Assembly: GCA_949840465.1 (NCBI GenBank)
Contig: CATKXE010000015.1
Coordinates: 1 to 53,983, forward strand
Direction of reading: 5' to 3'
Origin: an uncultured Lachnospiraceae bacterium
Lineage (GTDB): Bacteria; Bacillota; Clostridia; Lachnospirales; Lachnospiraceae
Length of the DNA stretch: 53,983 nucleotides
The notes under the pieces were generated by a model. The model did no database searches. It had not been told where the DNA came from and saw only the letters and a program-made list of their open reading frames with translations. Below, piece by piece: positions 1 to 8,343 of the stretch. How positions within the stretch are numbered: the first letter of the stretch is position 1; every line of letters starts with the position of its first letter. Made by a program: the position numbers and the translations under genes.

Positions 1-726
1 AGAAAAGTAACCCTTACGGAAGAAGGCATGATCCTCCGGAAACGAGCGGAAGAAATCCTGAATCTGGTCCGGAAGGCAGAACAGGAAATCTCCCTCTCTG
101 ATCAGGTCATAGTCGGGGATGTTTACATCGGAACCGGCGAGACCGACGCTGTCCGCTTTATCGCAAAAGCAGCGCGGGAGCTTTATAAGTCCTATCCCGG
201 CATCCATTATCATATTTCCAGCGGCAACGCACAGTTCGTATTAGAACAATTAGATAAAGGGCTGATCGACTTTGGCATGGTATTCGGTCCCGTAGACCAT
301 GCAAAATATCATTCCATTACAATGCCATTCAAAGATATCTGGGGCGTATTGATGCGGAAGGACTCCCCTCTTGCCGAAAAAGCGGCCGTCTCCCCGGAGG
401 ATCTGTGGGACAGGCCGCTGATCGTGTCGCAGCAGGGGGATAACCGAGGCGCGCTCACAGACTGGATGCAAAAAGAAATGTCGGAATTAGAAATCGTTGC
501 AACCTATAACCTGCTCTTTAACGCGTCCCTGATGGTCGAGGAGGGTCTGGGATATGCAATCGGATTTGACAAGATCATCAATACCTCCGGCAGCAGCGCT
601 CTGTGTTTTCGGCCTCTCACGCCTGAAAGAAAAGCCGGCATGAGCATGATCTGGAAAAAATACCAGATATTCTCCAAAGCTTCTGAAAAATTTATGGAGG
701 AAATAAAAAAACTGCAGGACATTTAA
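1..726 (+). CDS. LysR-family transcriptional regulator, 5' end outside window
   Basis: The open frame runs in from the left window edge, so the DNA-binding N-terminus is missing. The first visible residues (RKVTLTEEG) match the end of the LysR winged helix, followed by the linker helix. The rest is the effector-binding domain: YIGTGETDAVRFIAKAA, then a second lobe after ALTDWMQ, ending with the usual short C-terminal helix. LysR proteins are soluble dimeric DNA-binding activators or repressors that usually regulate a neighbouring operon; any target to the left lies outside this window. The ATG at 28 falls inside the conserved region and is not the real start. The gene is followed on the opposite strand by a DUF2284 gene, so it ends its transcription unit. 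Family assignment is firm; the ligand is unknown. Confidence 0.9.
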   Translation, partial: RKVTLTEEGMILRKRAEEILNLVRKAEQEISLSDQVIVGDVYIGTGETDAVRFIAKAARELYKSYPGIHYHISSGNAQFVLEQLDKGLIDFGMVFGPVDHAKYHSITMPFKDIWGVLMRKDSPLAEKAAVSPEDLWDRPLIVSQQGDNRGALTDWMQKEMSELEIVATYNLLFNASLMVEEGLGYAIGFDKIINTSGSSALCFRPLTPERKAGMSMIWKKYQIFSKASEKFMEEIKKLQDI

Positions 727-801
727 CAGAAGATAAACTCCATAATATGGCAGAAGCTGGAAATAGAATAAACTGTCGGCGTGTCAACACGATCCATCAT
801 A

Positions 802-1431
802 TCACAATGGAATCCATTTTTTATAATGATTTTCCAGATATTCCATAGACAGCGTTTCATTTGTAAGGACGCCGCAGACCACAGAAGCATATTCCGGCAG
901 TTCCTGTTTGCGATACCATAAAAGCGGCCTGTGAAACCAATCCTCTACCATCCTGTCTACTTGAATCCCCAAAGCTTCAAAGCTGTAGGTCATCAGATCC
1001 GGATGTGCGCAGGGCAGGCTCTGTTTCCCTTTACAGGATCTGCACAGCCGGCAGCTTCCGGTGGATATGCCGTTCCCATGCAGGCCGGACATCCTGCGCT
1101 GGAAACGGTCTGCCCGGGATTTCAGAATATTGTTTGCCGCCTTGATTTTCAGATAATCATTTTTGATATAAGAAAAATGGAAGAGATCTGTGTAAAAGAA
1201 CAGGACATACAAGTATTTCCATTTTAAAGCGAACTCTGTAAACACCGGGGCATAAGGCGGACAGAACCATTTGCAGCCATAATCAGGGCATCCCTTCTCA
1301 CACAGCGCCCGGAACCGTTCCTGATCCATATAGGACACACATGCCTCCGGCGTGGCAGAACAGATCTCAACCGTATAGGGGATTTCCGCGGAAGGGGTCC
1401 TGGCAGAACAAATAAATTTTATATGGTTCAT
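802..1431 (-). CDS. DUF2284 cysteine-rich putative metal-binding protein
   Basis: A 209-residue soluble protein with no signal peptide. It matches the DUF2284 family (predicted metal-binding proteins). The cysteine pattern is clear: CEKGCPDYGCKWFCPPY near residues 44-60, where the CPPY motif is typical, and a second cluster CRLCRSCKG about residues 127-135 followed by a CAHPD motif. Such clusters suggest an Fe-S or other metal site, but no reaction is established for the family. The ATG at 1431 has a GAGGAAA ribosome site upstream. The gene stands alone, convergent with the LysR gene. Its biochemical role cannot be inferred from context. Confidence 0.8.
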   Translation of the reverse strand: MNHIKFICSARTPSAEIPYTVEICSATPEACVSYMDQERFRALCEKGCPDYGCKWFCPPYAPVFTEFALKWKYLYVLFFYTDLFHFSYIKNDYLKIKAANNILKSRADRFQRRMSGLHGNGISTGSCRLCRSCKGKQSLPCAHPDLMTYSFEALGIQVDRMVEDWFHRPLLWYRKQELPEYASVVCGVLTNETLSMEYLENHYKKWIPL

Positions 1432-1535
1432 TGTTCGGTTTCCTCAAAGCTTTCTTATCTGTTTCTACTTATTATAAACCAAAACAGAGCATTTTATCAT
1501 TTTCCGGTTCTGCCGCGCATTAGGCGCACCGCCAA

Positions 1536-1564
1536 AAATGCCCTGCATAAACTACAGGGCATTT
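1536..1564 (-). terminator. Hairpin terminator at the end of the YheO-like fragment
   Basis: Perfect 10-bp arms (AAATGCCCTG and CAGGGCATTT) around a 9-nt loop. On the minus strand the stem is followed by a T-run. It overlaps the stop codon of the YheO-like fragment at 1552, so it ends that transcript. Confidence 0.75.
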
Positions 1565-1902
1565 CTGTTATCCGCGTTTTGGACGGAACATGATTCTTTT
1601 TCTTCTTTCCTGTTCAGATTTCGGATATGCATATATACCGTATTTTTACTAATCCCAAGGACTTTCGCGCATTTTACGATGCTGTTCTTCAGGTTAAATA
1701 AACCCTGCTCGTGCAAACGGCAGATAATTTCTTTATTTTTATTGCTTGCACAGACGGTCGGATCATCCAGAACGACATTCCTCATTTTAATAATCGTCTC
1801 ATTAATCAAGTCCGTGGCGTCATTCATGTATGATTCATCCATAAAATTCAATCCCATTAAACTGCCTGATTCATTGTAAAATAAACAGGAAACTATTTCC
1901 AA
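1552..1902 (-). pseudogene. YheO-like (DauR-type) PAS/HTH regulator, N-terminally truncated
   Basis: The 116 codons encode only the end of a YheO-type PAS domain (SCLFYNESGSLMGLNF) followed by the family's C-terminal helix-turn-helix (VKCAKVLGISKNTVYMHIRNLN). Intact family members are about 200-240 residues, so the first half of the PAS domain is absent. Reading in frame upstream of the TTG at 1902 gives a few more family-like residues (LSRTKRN) before a stop around 1930, so the loss looks like decay rather than a missed start. No good ribosome site precedes the TTG. A short DNA-binding protein could still be made, but a disrupted gene is the better explanation. Its HTH is complete and the terminator behind it is intact. 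Confidence 0.7.
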
Positions 1903-1931
1903 ATTTCTCTTTGTCCTGGATAGGATACATT

Positions 1932-2396
1932 ATTTTTATTTTTTGCGCAAGACGGGAACGAAAAAAGTGTGATCGGATCACTTCCGCCAAAACCTCTTTT
2001 TCCCTCACCCGGAAACACGGTTTTCTTTTACCGGCTTCCTGTCATCTCCCTCATAAATCCTGCCCCATCACATCCATACCGCAGGGCAAACCTGCTCATC
2101 TGCGGCGCGTTTACAGTTCCGGTGATTATTCCCGCTACAAGCGCATTTTTTTATTACAGTCAGTGCAGTACAGGGATTGATGAGTGAGTATTCATTTATC
2201 TCAGAACTGAACCCTCGCAAGCCTGACATATTCTACGCTGCATAGCTGGACGCTTCTCGTGATCCTGCTGATATCGATCTTTACAGGGAAAATCTTATTT
2301 GGGGTAGTTATTCTATAGATAATTCATGGGGAATCTATAGAAAATTGAAAGGATAGGCTGAAGAACGAACTGTCAAAAACACCAAAAGAACAAAAA
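1932..2396. other. Intergenic stretch with possible decayed coding remnants
   Basis: No intact gene is visible here. The plus strand at 1969-2187 has a 72-codon open stretch that is hydrophobic toward its end (LLICGAFTVPVIIP). The plus strand at 2211-2318 reads a hydrophobic tail (SWTLLVILLISIFTGKILFG) to a stop, in a different frame. These look like the frameshifted C-terminal end of a membrane transporter, but the family could not be named. The stretch sits beside the broken YheO-like gene, which supports a decayed locus. Confidence 0.3.
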
Positions 2397-2430
2397 AGGA
2401 ACCCGGAGAACATAAAACCCCCGGGTTCCT
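2397..2430 (-). terminator. Strong minus-strand terminator, probably the original end of the GH3/GPH operon
   Basis: Arms AGGAACCCGG and CCGGGTTCCT pair perfectly (10 bp). On the minus strand the stem is followed by six T. No minus-strand gene ends immediately to its right today; the plus-strand kinase lies there instead. The sequence touching its right side is the left copy of a direct repeat whose right copy overlaps the stop codon of the GPH symporter (4219). This suggests the terminator once followed that gene directly. Confidence 0.75.
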
Positions 2431-2455
2431 GAAATTGTAATATGATATTTTTACC
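2424..2455. repeat. Left copy of a 32-bp direct repeat flanking the GHKL kinase segment
   Basis: The core GGTTCCTGAAATTGTAATAT is followed by GATATTTTTACC. It matches 4191-4222 with two substitutions and a one-base slip. The left copy overlaps the right arm of the terminator at 2397-2430. Confidence 0.8.
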
Positions 2456-2613
2456 CCGATTTGCCCTGTGCAGGGCAGGCAGCCGAAGCTGTTTCGTGCC
2501 TGTGGGGATCATTTTGGAAGTAGGCAGATTTGAAAAATGCCGCCTTTTGTGCTACAATCAGATTGGTTTTAAATGTCAGTTGTATGCTGAACGACAGGAA
2601 GGAGGGAATGAAC

Positions 2614-3939
2614 ATGGATATGCATAAATGGCTTTCAGCGCTGCTCCAGCTGCTGATCCTGATCCCCGGTGCGGCATCCTGCTACCTTCCGGCAAAAAAG
2701 CATATGAAATATACAATCCCAGGGACTTCCGCCCTGTGCGCGGCAGTGATCCTTCCTTATTGCTTTACCATAGCTTCCCTCCATGCGCTGTTTTCCATTA
2801 ACATAAAAGGGATAGCATTTCTCTCCCTCGTGCCTTTCTTTTTCCTGTACCGCCGCACGATGAATCTGGACCTGCCGCGTTCCCTTGCCGTCTATGTGGG
2901 CGTCTGTGCCATAGAAACTTTCCCCGCACAGTTCGCCTACGCTTTTGACGCGGCCATCCACCCCGAATCGGGCGCGGCAGACTTCTCTCTGGAAGCCGGC
3001 CTTTTCCAGCTTGCACTCTCCGCCCTGCTGTTCCTTGCTTTTTTCTTCCCCGCTACAATGCGCTTTTCACGGGCGGTGGACAGTGTGAGCCTTCCGAAGA
3101 TTTGGTATGCCACGGTGGCGCTTTCCTCCATCTTTCTGGTTTTTAATATACTTGCCACTCCCCTCTCCTATTCCACCCTCCATACGGGCCGGATGTACGG
3201 GCTGTTCCTTGGCTTCGAGGCAATCGCGCTGGGAGTGCTTGTGGGCATCTATGCGCTTTTTTACCGGAGTTCCGCGCTCATGCTGGAACAGGCAGCGCGC
3301 TCCCAGCTCCTTGAAATGCAGTCCCAGCAATACCTTGCGCTGCAGGAGCATATACGCCAGACCGCGAAACTGCGCCACGACTTCCGCCATTCCATCCGCC
3401 TGATCGCCTCCCTTGCCGAACAGGGCGACACCGACAGTATTCAGGCGCATATAGCGGAATACGAAACCATGCTCGACAGGCACGCCATTGCAAATTACTG
3501 TAAAAATGCGGCTCTGAACGCCCTTTTCGGCTATTATCATGAAATGGCTGCCGCCGCGGATATCCGCACAGACTGGAACATCAGGCTGCCGGAACCGCTC
3601 CCTTTCTCTGAACTTGACATAACATGGCTGTTCGGGAACCTGATGGAGAACGCCATCGCCGGATGCCGGACTGTCCCGAGGGACTCCCGGTATTTCCGCC
3701 TGGCTGCGGAAGTCCGCCACGGCAACAGGCTGTATATCGTCTCCACCAACAGCTTTGACGGCAAAGTCAGGAAAGGGAAGGACGGCTACCGCTCCACCAG
3801 ACATGACGGAAACGCAATCGGGCTTTCCGCCATTGCCGCAGCCGCGGAAAAGTACGGCGGAAACGCAAAAGCCTCCAACAGTGATACAGAATTTTTTGTG
3901 GATGTGATGATGGAGATAGATGCAACAAAGGCAGGATGA
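2614..3939 (+). CDS. GHKL-type sensor histidine kinase (AgrC/VirS-like)
   Basis: About 441 residues. The N-terminal half holds roughly six hydrophobic membrane segments (for example LLQLLILIPGAASC and ALSALLFLAFFFPATM). After a short coiled region comes the phosphoacceptor helix LRHDFRHSI, then a HATPase domain of the GHKL type with N-box FGNLMENAIAG and a later glycine-containing GNAIGLSAI motif. Family members phosphorylate a LytTR-type response regulator in peptide or surface sensing. No such regulator is in this window, so the kinase is an orphan here. The ATG at 2614 was chosen because AGGAAGGAGGG ends 7 nt before it; earlier in-frame ATGs (2530, 2584) lack this site. The gene lies inside a segment bounded by direct repeats, so it may have been acquired or moved. 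Confidence 0.85.
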   Translation: MDMHKWLSALLQLLILIPGAASCYLPAKKHMKYTIPGTSALCAAVILPYCFTIASLHALFSINIKGIAFLSLVPFFFLYRRTMNLDLPRSLAVYVGVCAIETFPAQFAYAFDAAIHPESGAADFSLEAGLFQLALSALLFLAFFFPATMRFSRAVDSVSLPKIWYATVALSSIFLVFNILATPLSYSTLHTGRMYGLFLGFEAIALGVLVGIYALFYRSSALMLEQAARSQLLEMQSQQYLALQEHIRQTAKLRHDFRHSIRLIASLAEQGDTDSIQAHIAEYETMLDRHAIANYCKNAALNALFGYYHEMAAAADIRTDWNIRLPEPLPFSELDITWLFGNLMENAIAGCRTVPRDSRYFRLAAEVRHGNRLYIVSTNSFDGKVRKGKDGYRSTRHDGNAIGLSAIAAAAEKYGGNAKASNSDTEFFVDVMMEIDATKAG

Positions 3940-4061
3940 GCGATCTGCCATATGTTTTACCTGTTCATTTTCTACATTTCATATTTTCATACTCTTTTTC
4001 ACCGTTTATGAATGTCTGTTGCCTGAAAAGCATCACATTGCGGCAGACCCCCAGGCAAACC

Positions 4062-4119
4062 AAATACCCTGTAGTCTATGGCAGCGCCAGAGCACACCGC
4101 CGTAGACTACAGGGTATTT
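4062..4119. terminator. Long hairpin after the GHKL kinase gene
   Basis: The 17-nt arms AAATACCCTGTAGTCTA and TAGACTACAGGGTATTT are perfectly complementary across a 24-nt loop, and the right arm runs into a T-run on the plus strand. It lies 122 nt after the kinase stop. It is probably a terminator, although the loop is long. Its ATACCCTG core resembles the hairpins at 1536 and 52578. Confidence 0.6.
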
Positions 4120-4120
4120 T

Positions 4121-4190
4121 CTCCTGATGCAGAGGCGCTGATCAATGATGCGATCTTTATTCTGTCTCTCTGGATCAGTTATTACCTTCA
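4121..4190 (+). pseudogene. Remnant of an XRE regulator paralogous to the genes at 9610 and 10452
   Basis: The 70 bases starting CTCCTGATGCAGAGG and ending with TCTCTCTGGATCAGTT align with 10581-10651 inside the second XRE gene, at roughly four in five positions by eye with one indel. That region codes for the residues just after the helix-turn-helix (SPDAEVLDKLCDLY). No open frame of useful length survives. The remnant abuts the right direct-repeat copy at 4191, so it marks a recombination boundary. Confidence 0.65.
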
Positions 4191-4222
4191 GGTTCCTGAG
4201 ATTGTAATATGAAATTTTTTAC
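4191..4222. repeat. Right copy of the 32-bp direct repeat flanking the GHKL kinase segment
   Basis: The core GGTTCCTGAGATTGTAATAT matches 2424-2455 and includes the stop codon of the GPH symporter (4219-4221). The two copies bound a segment of about 1.77 kb. Confidence 0.8.
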
Positions 4223-5649
4223 TGTGCCGCCTGTCTCTTATCCAGTTCCGCACGGATCTCCGGATATTTTTTGTCCAGGTCGTAAGGAATAAGGACAACC
4301 ACGCACAGGATTGTTGCAATGAGGGAAAGTCCGCCGAATGCGAAATTGATCGCAGTGCAGGCTTTCGGGAACTGTTCTGCCAGGTTCTGTCCCGCCGCCA
4401 TGGCCGTATCCATAGCCGACGCGTTGTAAGCGCCCCACACAAGCAGCGCGGAGATCAGAGCCGATGCGGATGCAGACGCCAGCTTGTTCAAAAATCCGCT
4501 GATGGCATTCTGTGTGCCGCCCATATTTTTTCCGAATTTGTATTCCGTATAGTCAAATACATCCGGCAACATGGAGAAGAACATGGACTGGCGGAAGCCG
4601 AAGCCTAAACCGATCAGAGCCAAAGCAGCCGTAGCAACCGTGACGTTGGAAGTCAGGAACAAAATCAAATAGCCCACACAGTCTACAATGGCGCCGAACT
4701 GCATCAGTTTTACCTTGTGGATTCCCCGCCCGTTTAATGCAGCGGCAAGAAGCATCGTGGGGATCGCGCAGATGGTCAGCAGGGACAGGGCGATGGACAT
4801 TGCGCTTTCATTTCCGATAATATATTTATAATAATACTGCATTGCGCCGTACATACCCAGATAACCTACGAACAGGCAGTAGCACAGCCCCAGAATCATA
4901 ATGAAATATTTGTTCTTAAACACATGCCCCATATCCTCCATAAAAGAAGATTTCTGCGCGGCCGTGGTAGGTGGATTGATCTCCACAATGCTGAACACGC
5001 AGATGCAGAAAATCGCTACCACCATAAGTCCCAGCACAATATTCGTATTGCGGTAGCCCGCTGCCAGAGCTGCGCCGGAAGCATCCTTTGAACCTGAGAA
5101 ATAGTAAACCAGAGGCAGCGTGAACAGGGAAGATGTCAGGGAACCAAGGTTTGAGAATACAGTACGGGAGGTTGCAATCTTTGTACGTTCAGCCGGTTCC
5201 TCGGACAATGCTGAAACAATCGGCGCCATAGGGATGTTCACCAGTGTATAGCCAAAAGAGAAAATGATATAGGTGATATAAGCCCATGCCAGTTTTGCCC
5301 CTGCGCTCCATGCGGTGGGAACGGAGAATACCAAAACCATGCCCACGGCCAATACAGGCGCGCCAAACAGCATCCATGGACGGTAACGCCCCATTTTTGT
5401 GTCCGTATGGTCAATAAATACACCTACCATATAATCCGTAAACGCATCAATAAATTTTGTGACAACGAACATAAATCCTACCGCGCCGGCCTCCAGCCCC
5501 GCACAGTTCGTATAATAGAACAATAAATACGTATTGGCCAGCAGATACGCCAGATTGCAGGCATAGTCGCTGATCCCAAAACCAATACGCTGCCTCCATT
5601 TAAATTTTGTCGTTTTATAATAAGACGGTTCGTGTTTTAAAATCTGCAT
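4219..5649 (-). CDS. GPH-family (MelB-like) glycoside:cation symporter
   Basis: A 476-residue membrane protein with about 12 hydrophobic segments. GPH hallmarks include the N-terminal block FGISDYACNLAY and the loop after helix 2 (DHTDTKMGRYRPW), equivalent to the GRYRPW loop of MelB/XynP proteins. Family members import glycosides with Na+ or H+. GAGGAGG precedes the ATG at 5649. It lies 45 nt downstream of the GH3 glycosidase gene on the same strand, so the two are very probably one operon: uptake and hydrolysis of the same glycoside. The substrate cannot be read from the sequence; a xyloside, arabinoside or glucoside is likely given the partner. Its stop codon lies within the right copy of a direct repeat, and its terminator seems to have been displaced to 2397-2430. 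Confidence 0.9.
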   Translation of the reverse strand: MQILKHEPSYYKTTKFKWRQRIGFGISDYACNLAYLLANTYLLFYYTNCAGLEAGAVGFMFVVTKFIDAFTDYMVGVFIDHTDTKMGRYRPWMLFGAPVLAVGMVLVFSVPTAWSAGAKLAWAYITYIIFSFGYTLVNIPMAPIVSALSEEPAERTKIATSRTVFSNLGSLTSSLFTLPLVYYFSGSKDASGAALAAGYRNTNIVLGLMVVAIFCICVFSIVEINPPTTAAQKSSFMEDMGHVFKNKYFIMILGLCYCLFVGYLGMYGAMQYYYKYIIGNESAMSIALSLLTICAIPTMLLAAALNGRGIHKVKLMQFGAIVDCVGYLILFLTSNVTVATAALALIGLGFGFRQSMFFSMLPDVFDYTEYKFGKNMGGTQNAISGFLNKLASASASALISALLVWGAYNASAMDTAMAAGQNLAEQFPKACTAINFAFGGLSLIATILCVVVLIPYDLDKKYPEIRAELDKRQAAQ

Positions 5650-5694
5650 AAAATATCCTCCTCATAAAATATTTCGCATTTGCCCTTTCTTTTC

Positions 5695-7965
5695 CTACTC
5701 ATTCATCTTTTTCAATACATAGTCTGCCTGTTCTCTGGTCATCATGGGGGTGCCCAGAAACGGCTCCGTCACTTTATAATAGGGAAGCGGCACGCAGAGG
5801 CAGCACCATTCAAAGGTATCCTGGTTCATCATGTTTTCTACCTGCGGCGGCAGATCCGCCTTTAAGATCTCATGGTATTTCTCACTGGCGATAAACCATG
5901 CAAGGGGCGTCATTTCGGTATAGATAAACGGCCTGTCGCCTCCGGTCACCATCAGCAGTTCCCGATAAAGGATCTCTGCGGAAGAAGTTCCGATACATAA
6001 TTCATACCCTCCGTCTTCCACAATCCATTGTTCCTGGGAAACCGAGAAAAATTCAAATGCCTTGCGGTCCAGGGACAGCACAGCCTCCCTGCTTTCCCCT
6101 GCCTTCAGGGAAACCTTACAGAATGCTTTCAGTTCTTTTACCGGATGGTCTGTAATGGAATCGGGATGAGACACATAAAGCTGGATAACCTGGCTCCCCG
6201 CGCGCAGGCCCGTATTTTTTACCGGAATGCGGATCTCCACCGTCTCCTCCGGCGTAATATTGCGCTTTGACAGCGCCGGTTTTCCAATTTCAAAGCGGGT
6301 ATAACTCAATCCATGGCCAAAAGGATAAAGCACCGGAAGCTTCCGTTTCTCATACCAGCGGTAGCCCACATAGATTCCTTCCCCGTACAGGACGTTTGGC
6401 ATATCCTTGCAGCCCCGGCAGAAATTCAGGTAGGCCGGGGTGTGCTCCTCACAGACAGGCCATGTTTCCGCCAGACGACCTCCCGGTTCCCCATTTCCAA
6501 ACAGGATATTCACGGTTGCAGGTGCAACTGCTTCTCCTCCCAGACTGTTATACACCACTGCCGACACCTTGTCTTCCCACTTGGAAATATCCAGGACACT
6601 TCCGCAGGATAGAACCAGGATAATGTTGTCCGTCACCTTCACAAGTTCATCCAGAAGCTCCCTCTGCCCCTGTGGGAGCTGTATGTCTGCACGGTCATAC
6701 CCTTCTGACTCATAGCAGTATCCAAGTCCTGCAAATACGACTACCCTGTCCGCTGCTTTTGCCGCCTCCACAGCCTCCGTTATCAGTTCCGGCACTGCGG
6801 GCTCCACAGGCGGAAAATCGTGGATGAGCTGATAACCGGGAACATAAGTTACATCCGGCACGATCTCTTTCACCGCATCCAGATACGTGTCAATGCGGTA
6901 ACCGTTCATATGCCCGGATCCGCCGCCCATATAGGAAGGATCTTCCGCCAGTTTTCCTACCAGAAGCAGGTTTTGCTGCGTTTTTTCCAGAGGAAGGATG
7001 CCGTCATTTTTCAAAAGCACAATACATTTCTCCGCCGCAATACGCGCCTGCTCATGAAGTTCCTCCATATCTGCCTCTGCGGGAGTGGTTGCATATAACT
7101 GTTCCACAAGGTCAAATACACGCTCCAGACCGGTATCAAGGGTCTCTTCCTTCACTTTTCCCGCCTTTACGGCCTCAAAGAGTTCCTGAGAATGGATTGC
7201 CACCGGCGCAAGCTCGATATCCATCATCCCGCAGTTGTGTCCCTCTGCTTTATTGTGGTGGATGGCGGCAAAATCCGAGACAACTACGCCGTCAAATCCC
7301 AGTTCTTTCCGTAACAGGTCGCAGATATGCCGGTTGGAATTGACCCATTCCCCATTGACCTGATTGTAGGAAGACATAATGGAAAGCGGCTTTCCTTTTT
7401 CCATTGCAATCTCAAACGCCCGCAGATACACTTCCCGCAAGGCCCTCTCAGAAACCACGGAGTTGGTGGTCATGCGTTCAAATTCCTGATTGTTGCAGAT
7501 AAAATGCTTCAGCGTGGCAGCCACTTTTCCACTCTGCAGCCCCTGGATGTACGCCCCCGCCATCTCCCCGGCCACAACCGGATCCTCGGAAAAATACTCA
7601 AAATTCCTTCCGCACAGAGGGCTTCTCTTGATATTCACGCCCGGACGGAAGAGCCAGTTGACCAAAGTAGGATTGGCCCGGCATTCCTGTGCAAAATGCG
7701 CCCCTGTCTCATAGGCAAGCTCTTCGTCCCAGCTCATTGCCAGACAGGCGTCCGACGGAAAAGCCACGGGATGGTACTCCCCGTCCCCCTGCACAGGCCT
7801 CCCTGAACGGAAATAATCCGCCCCGCCCCGGGGATTGTCCTGAGGGACACTGCCGTTCAGTCCAAGCCGGGGTACACGCCCGAAACTTCCGTCCGCCTGC
7901 GCGCACAGGGAACACTTTTCTTCCAAAGTGAGCTGCGCAAGGATCTCCCTCGATTTTCTGCTCAT
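5695..7965 (-). CDS. Glycoside hydrolase family 3 beta-glycosidase
   Basis: 756 residues, cytoplasmic (no signal peptide). The order is the GH3 N-terminal (beta/alpha) domain, the C-terminal domain (from about residue 310) and a fibronectin III-like domain near the end. Visible motifs are GRNFEYFSEDP (119-129), KHF (153-155), and FDGVVVSDF, in which D231 is the expected nucleophile. Family members release terminal beta-linked glucose, xylose or arabinose from the non-reducing end. The start at 7965 follows AGAGGTGA; the frame stays open further upstream, but that stretch covers the likely promoter. It is operonic with the GPH symporter and divergent from an AraC regulator, so it probably acts on imported short glycosides. 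The araBDA genes nearby make an arabinoside or mixed substrate attractive, but this is inference. Confidence 0.92.
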   Translation of the reverse strand: MSRKSREILAQLTLEEKCSLCAQADGSFGRVPRLGLNGSVPQDNPRGGADYFRSGRPVQGDGEYHPVAFPSDACLAMSWDEELAYETGAHFAQECRANPTLVNWLFRPGVNIKRSPLCGRNFEYFSEDPVVAGEMAGAYIQGLQSGKVAATLKHFICNNQEFERMTTNSVVSERALREVYLRAFEIAMEKGKPLSIMSSYNQVNGEWVNSNRHICDLLRKELGFDGVVVSDFAAIHHNKAEGHNCGMMDIELAPVAIHSQELFEAVKAGKVKEETLDTGLERVFDLVEQLYATTPAEADMEELHEQARIAAEKCIVLLKNDGILPLEKTQQNLLLVGKLAEDPSYMGGGSGHMNGYRIDTYLDAVKEIVPDVTYVPGYQLIHDFPPVEPAVPELITEAVEAAKAADRVVVFAGLGYCYESEGYDRADIQLPQGQRELLDELVKVTDNIILVLSCGSVLDISKWEDKVSAVVYNSLGGEAVAPATVNILFGNGEPGGRLAETWPVCEEHTPAYLNFCRGCKDMPNVLYGEGIYVGYRWYEKRKLPVLYPFGHGLSYTRFEIGKPALSKRNITPEETVEIRIPVKNTGLRAGSQVIQLYVSHPDSITDHPVKELKAFCKVSLKAGESREAVLSLDRKAFEFFSVSQEQWIVEDGGYELCIGTSSAEILYRELLMVTGGDRPFIYTEMTPLAWFIASEKYHEILKADLPPQVENMMNQDTFEWCCLCVPLPYYKVTEPFLGTPMMTREQADYVLKKMNE

Positions 7966-8080
7966 AAAATCACCTCTCTTGTTTGTAAACGCTCCCCAAT
8001 AATCCATTGTCTCCCGCTTCGCAGCTTTCTCCCGCCATGGGCGCACAGGATTTTCGGCAGCGTTCCTTTTCAGTAAAACA

Positions 8081-8109
8081 AATATACAGTACATCCCGCT
8101 ATAAAACAA
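8081..8109 (-). promoter_or_regulatory. Candidate sigma-A promoter of the GH3-GPH operon
   Basis: On the minus strand, TTGTTT is followed by a 17-bp spacer and TATATT, about 115 nt before the GH3 start codon. It lies in the shared region between the divergent GH3 and AraC genes. Confidence 0.5.
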
Positions 8110-8131
8110 TTGGTAAGTTTGTGCTATTTAA

Positions 8132-8160
8132 TTGACAATTTTTGACCTCCACGATACAAT
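8132..8160 (+). promoter_or_regulatory. Sigma-A promoter of the AraC-type regulator at 8344
   Basis: TTGACA, a 17-bp spacer and TACAAT on the plus strand, about 185 nt before the AraC start codon. It is back to back with the candidate GH3 promoter, so a regulator bound between them could act on both. Confidence 0.6.
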
Positions 8161-8343
8161 TCAGATGGAACTTAAGATCTGCTGTAAAATAGCATACGTA
8201 TATAATGCCCTAGATGAAAATTCAGACAGCCAAGACGGGCACATTGTTTTTTCACAGCGTCTTATTGACTATCCATAAGAAATCACCCGCAAAGGCAGGT
8301 GCAAAAGATCATTCCGATAGTCCGTATAAAAAAGGAGGCGGTC

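Noticed and set aside
3067..3951. 294-codon minus-strand open frame opposite the GHKL kinase
   Set aside because: It mirrors the codon pattern of the kinase on the other strand, has no ribosome site and no recognisable domain.
2424..4222. Direct repeats as attachment sites of an integrative element
   Set aside because: No integrase, excisionase or mobilisation gene lies between them, so they are reported only as repeats with an insertion or duplication history.
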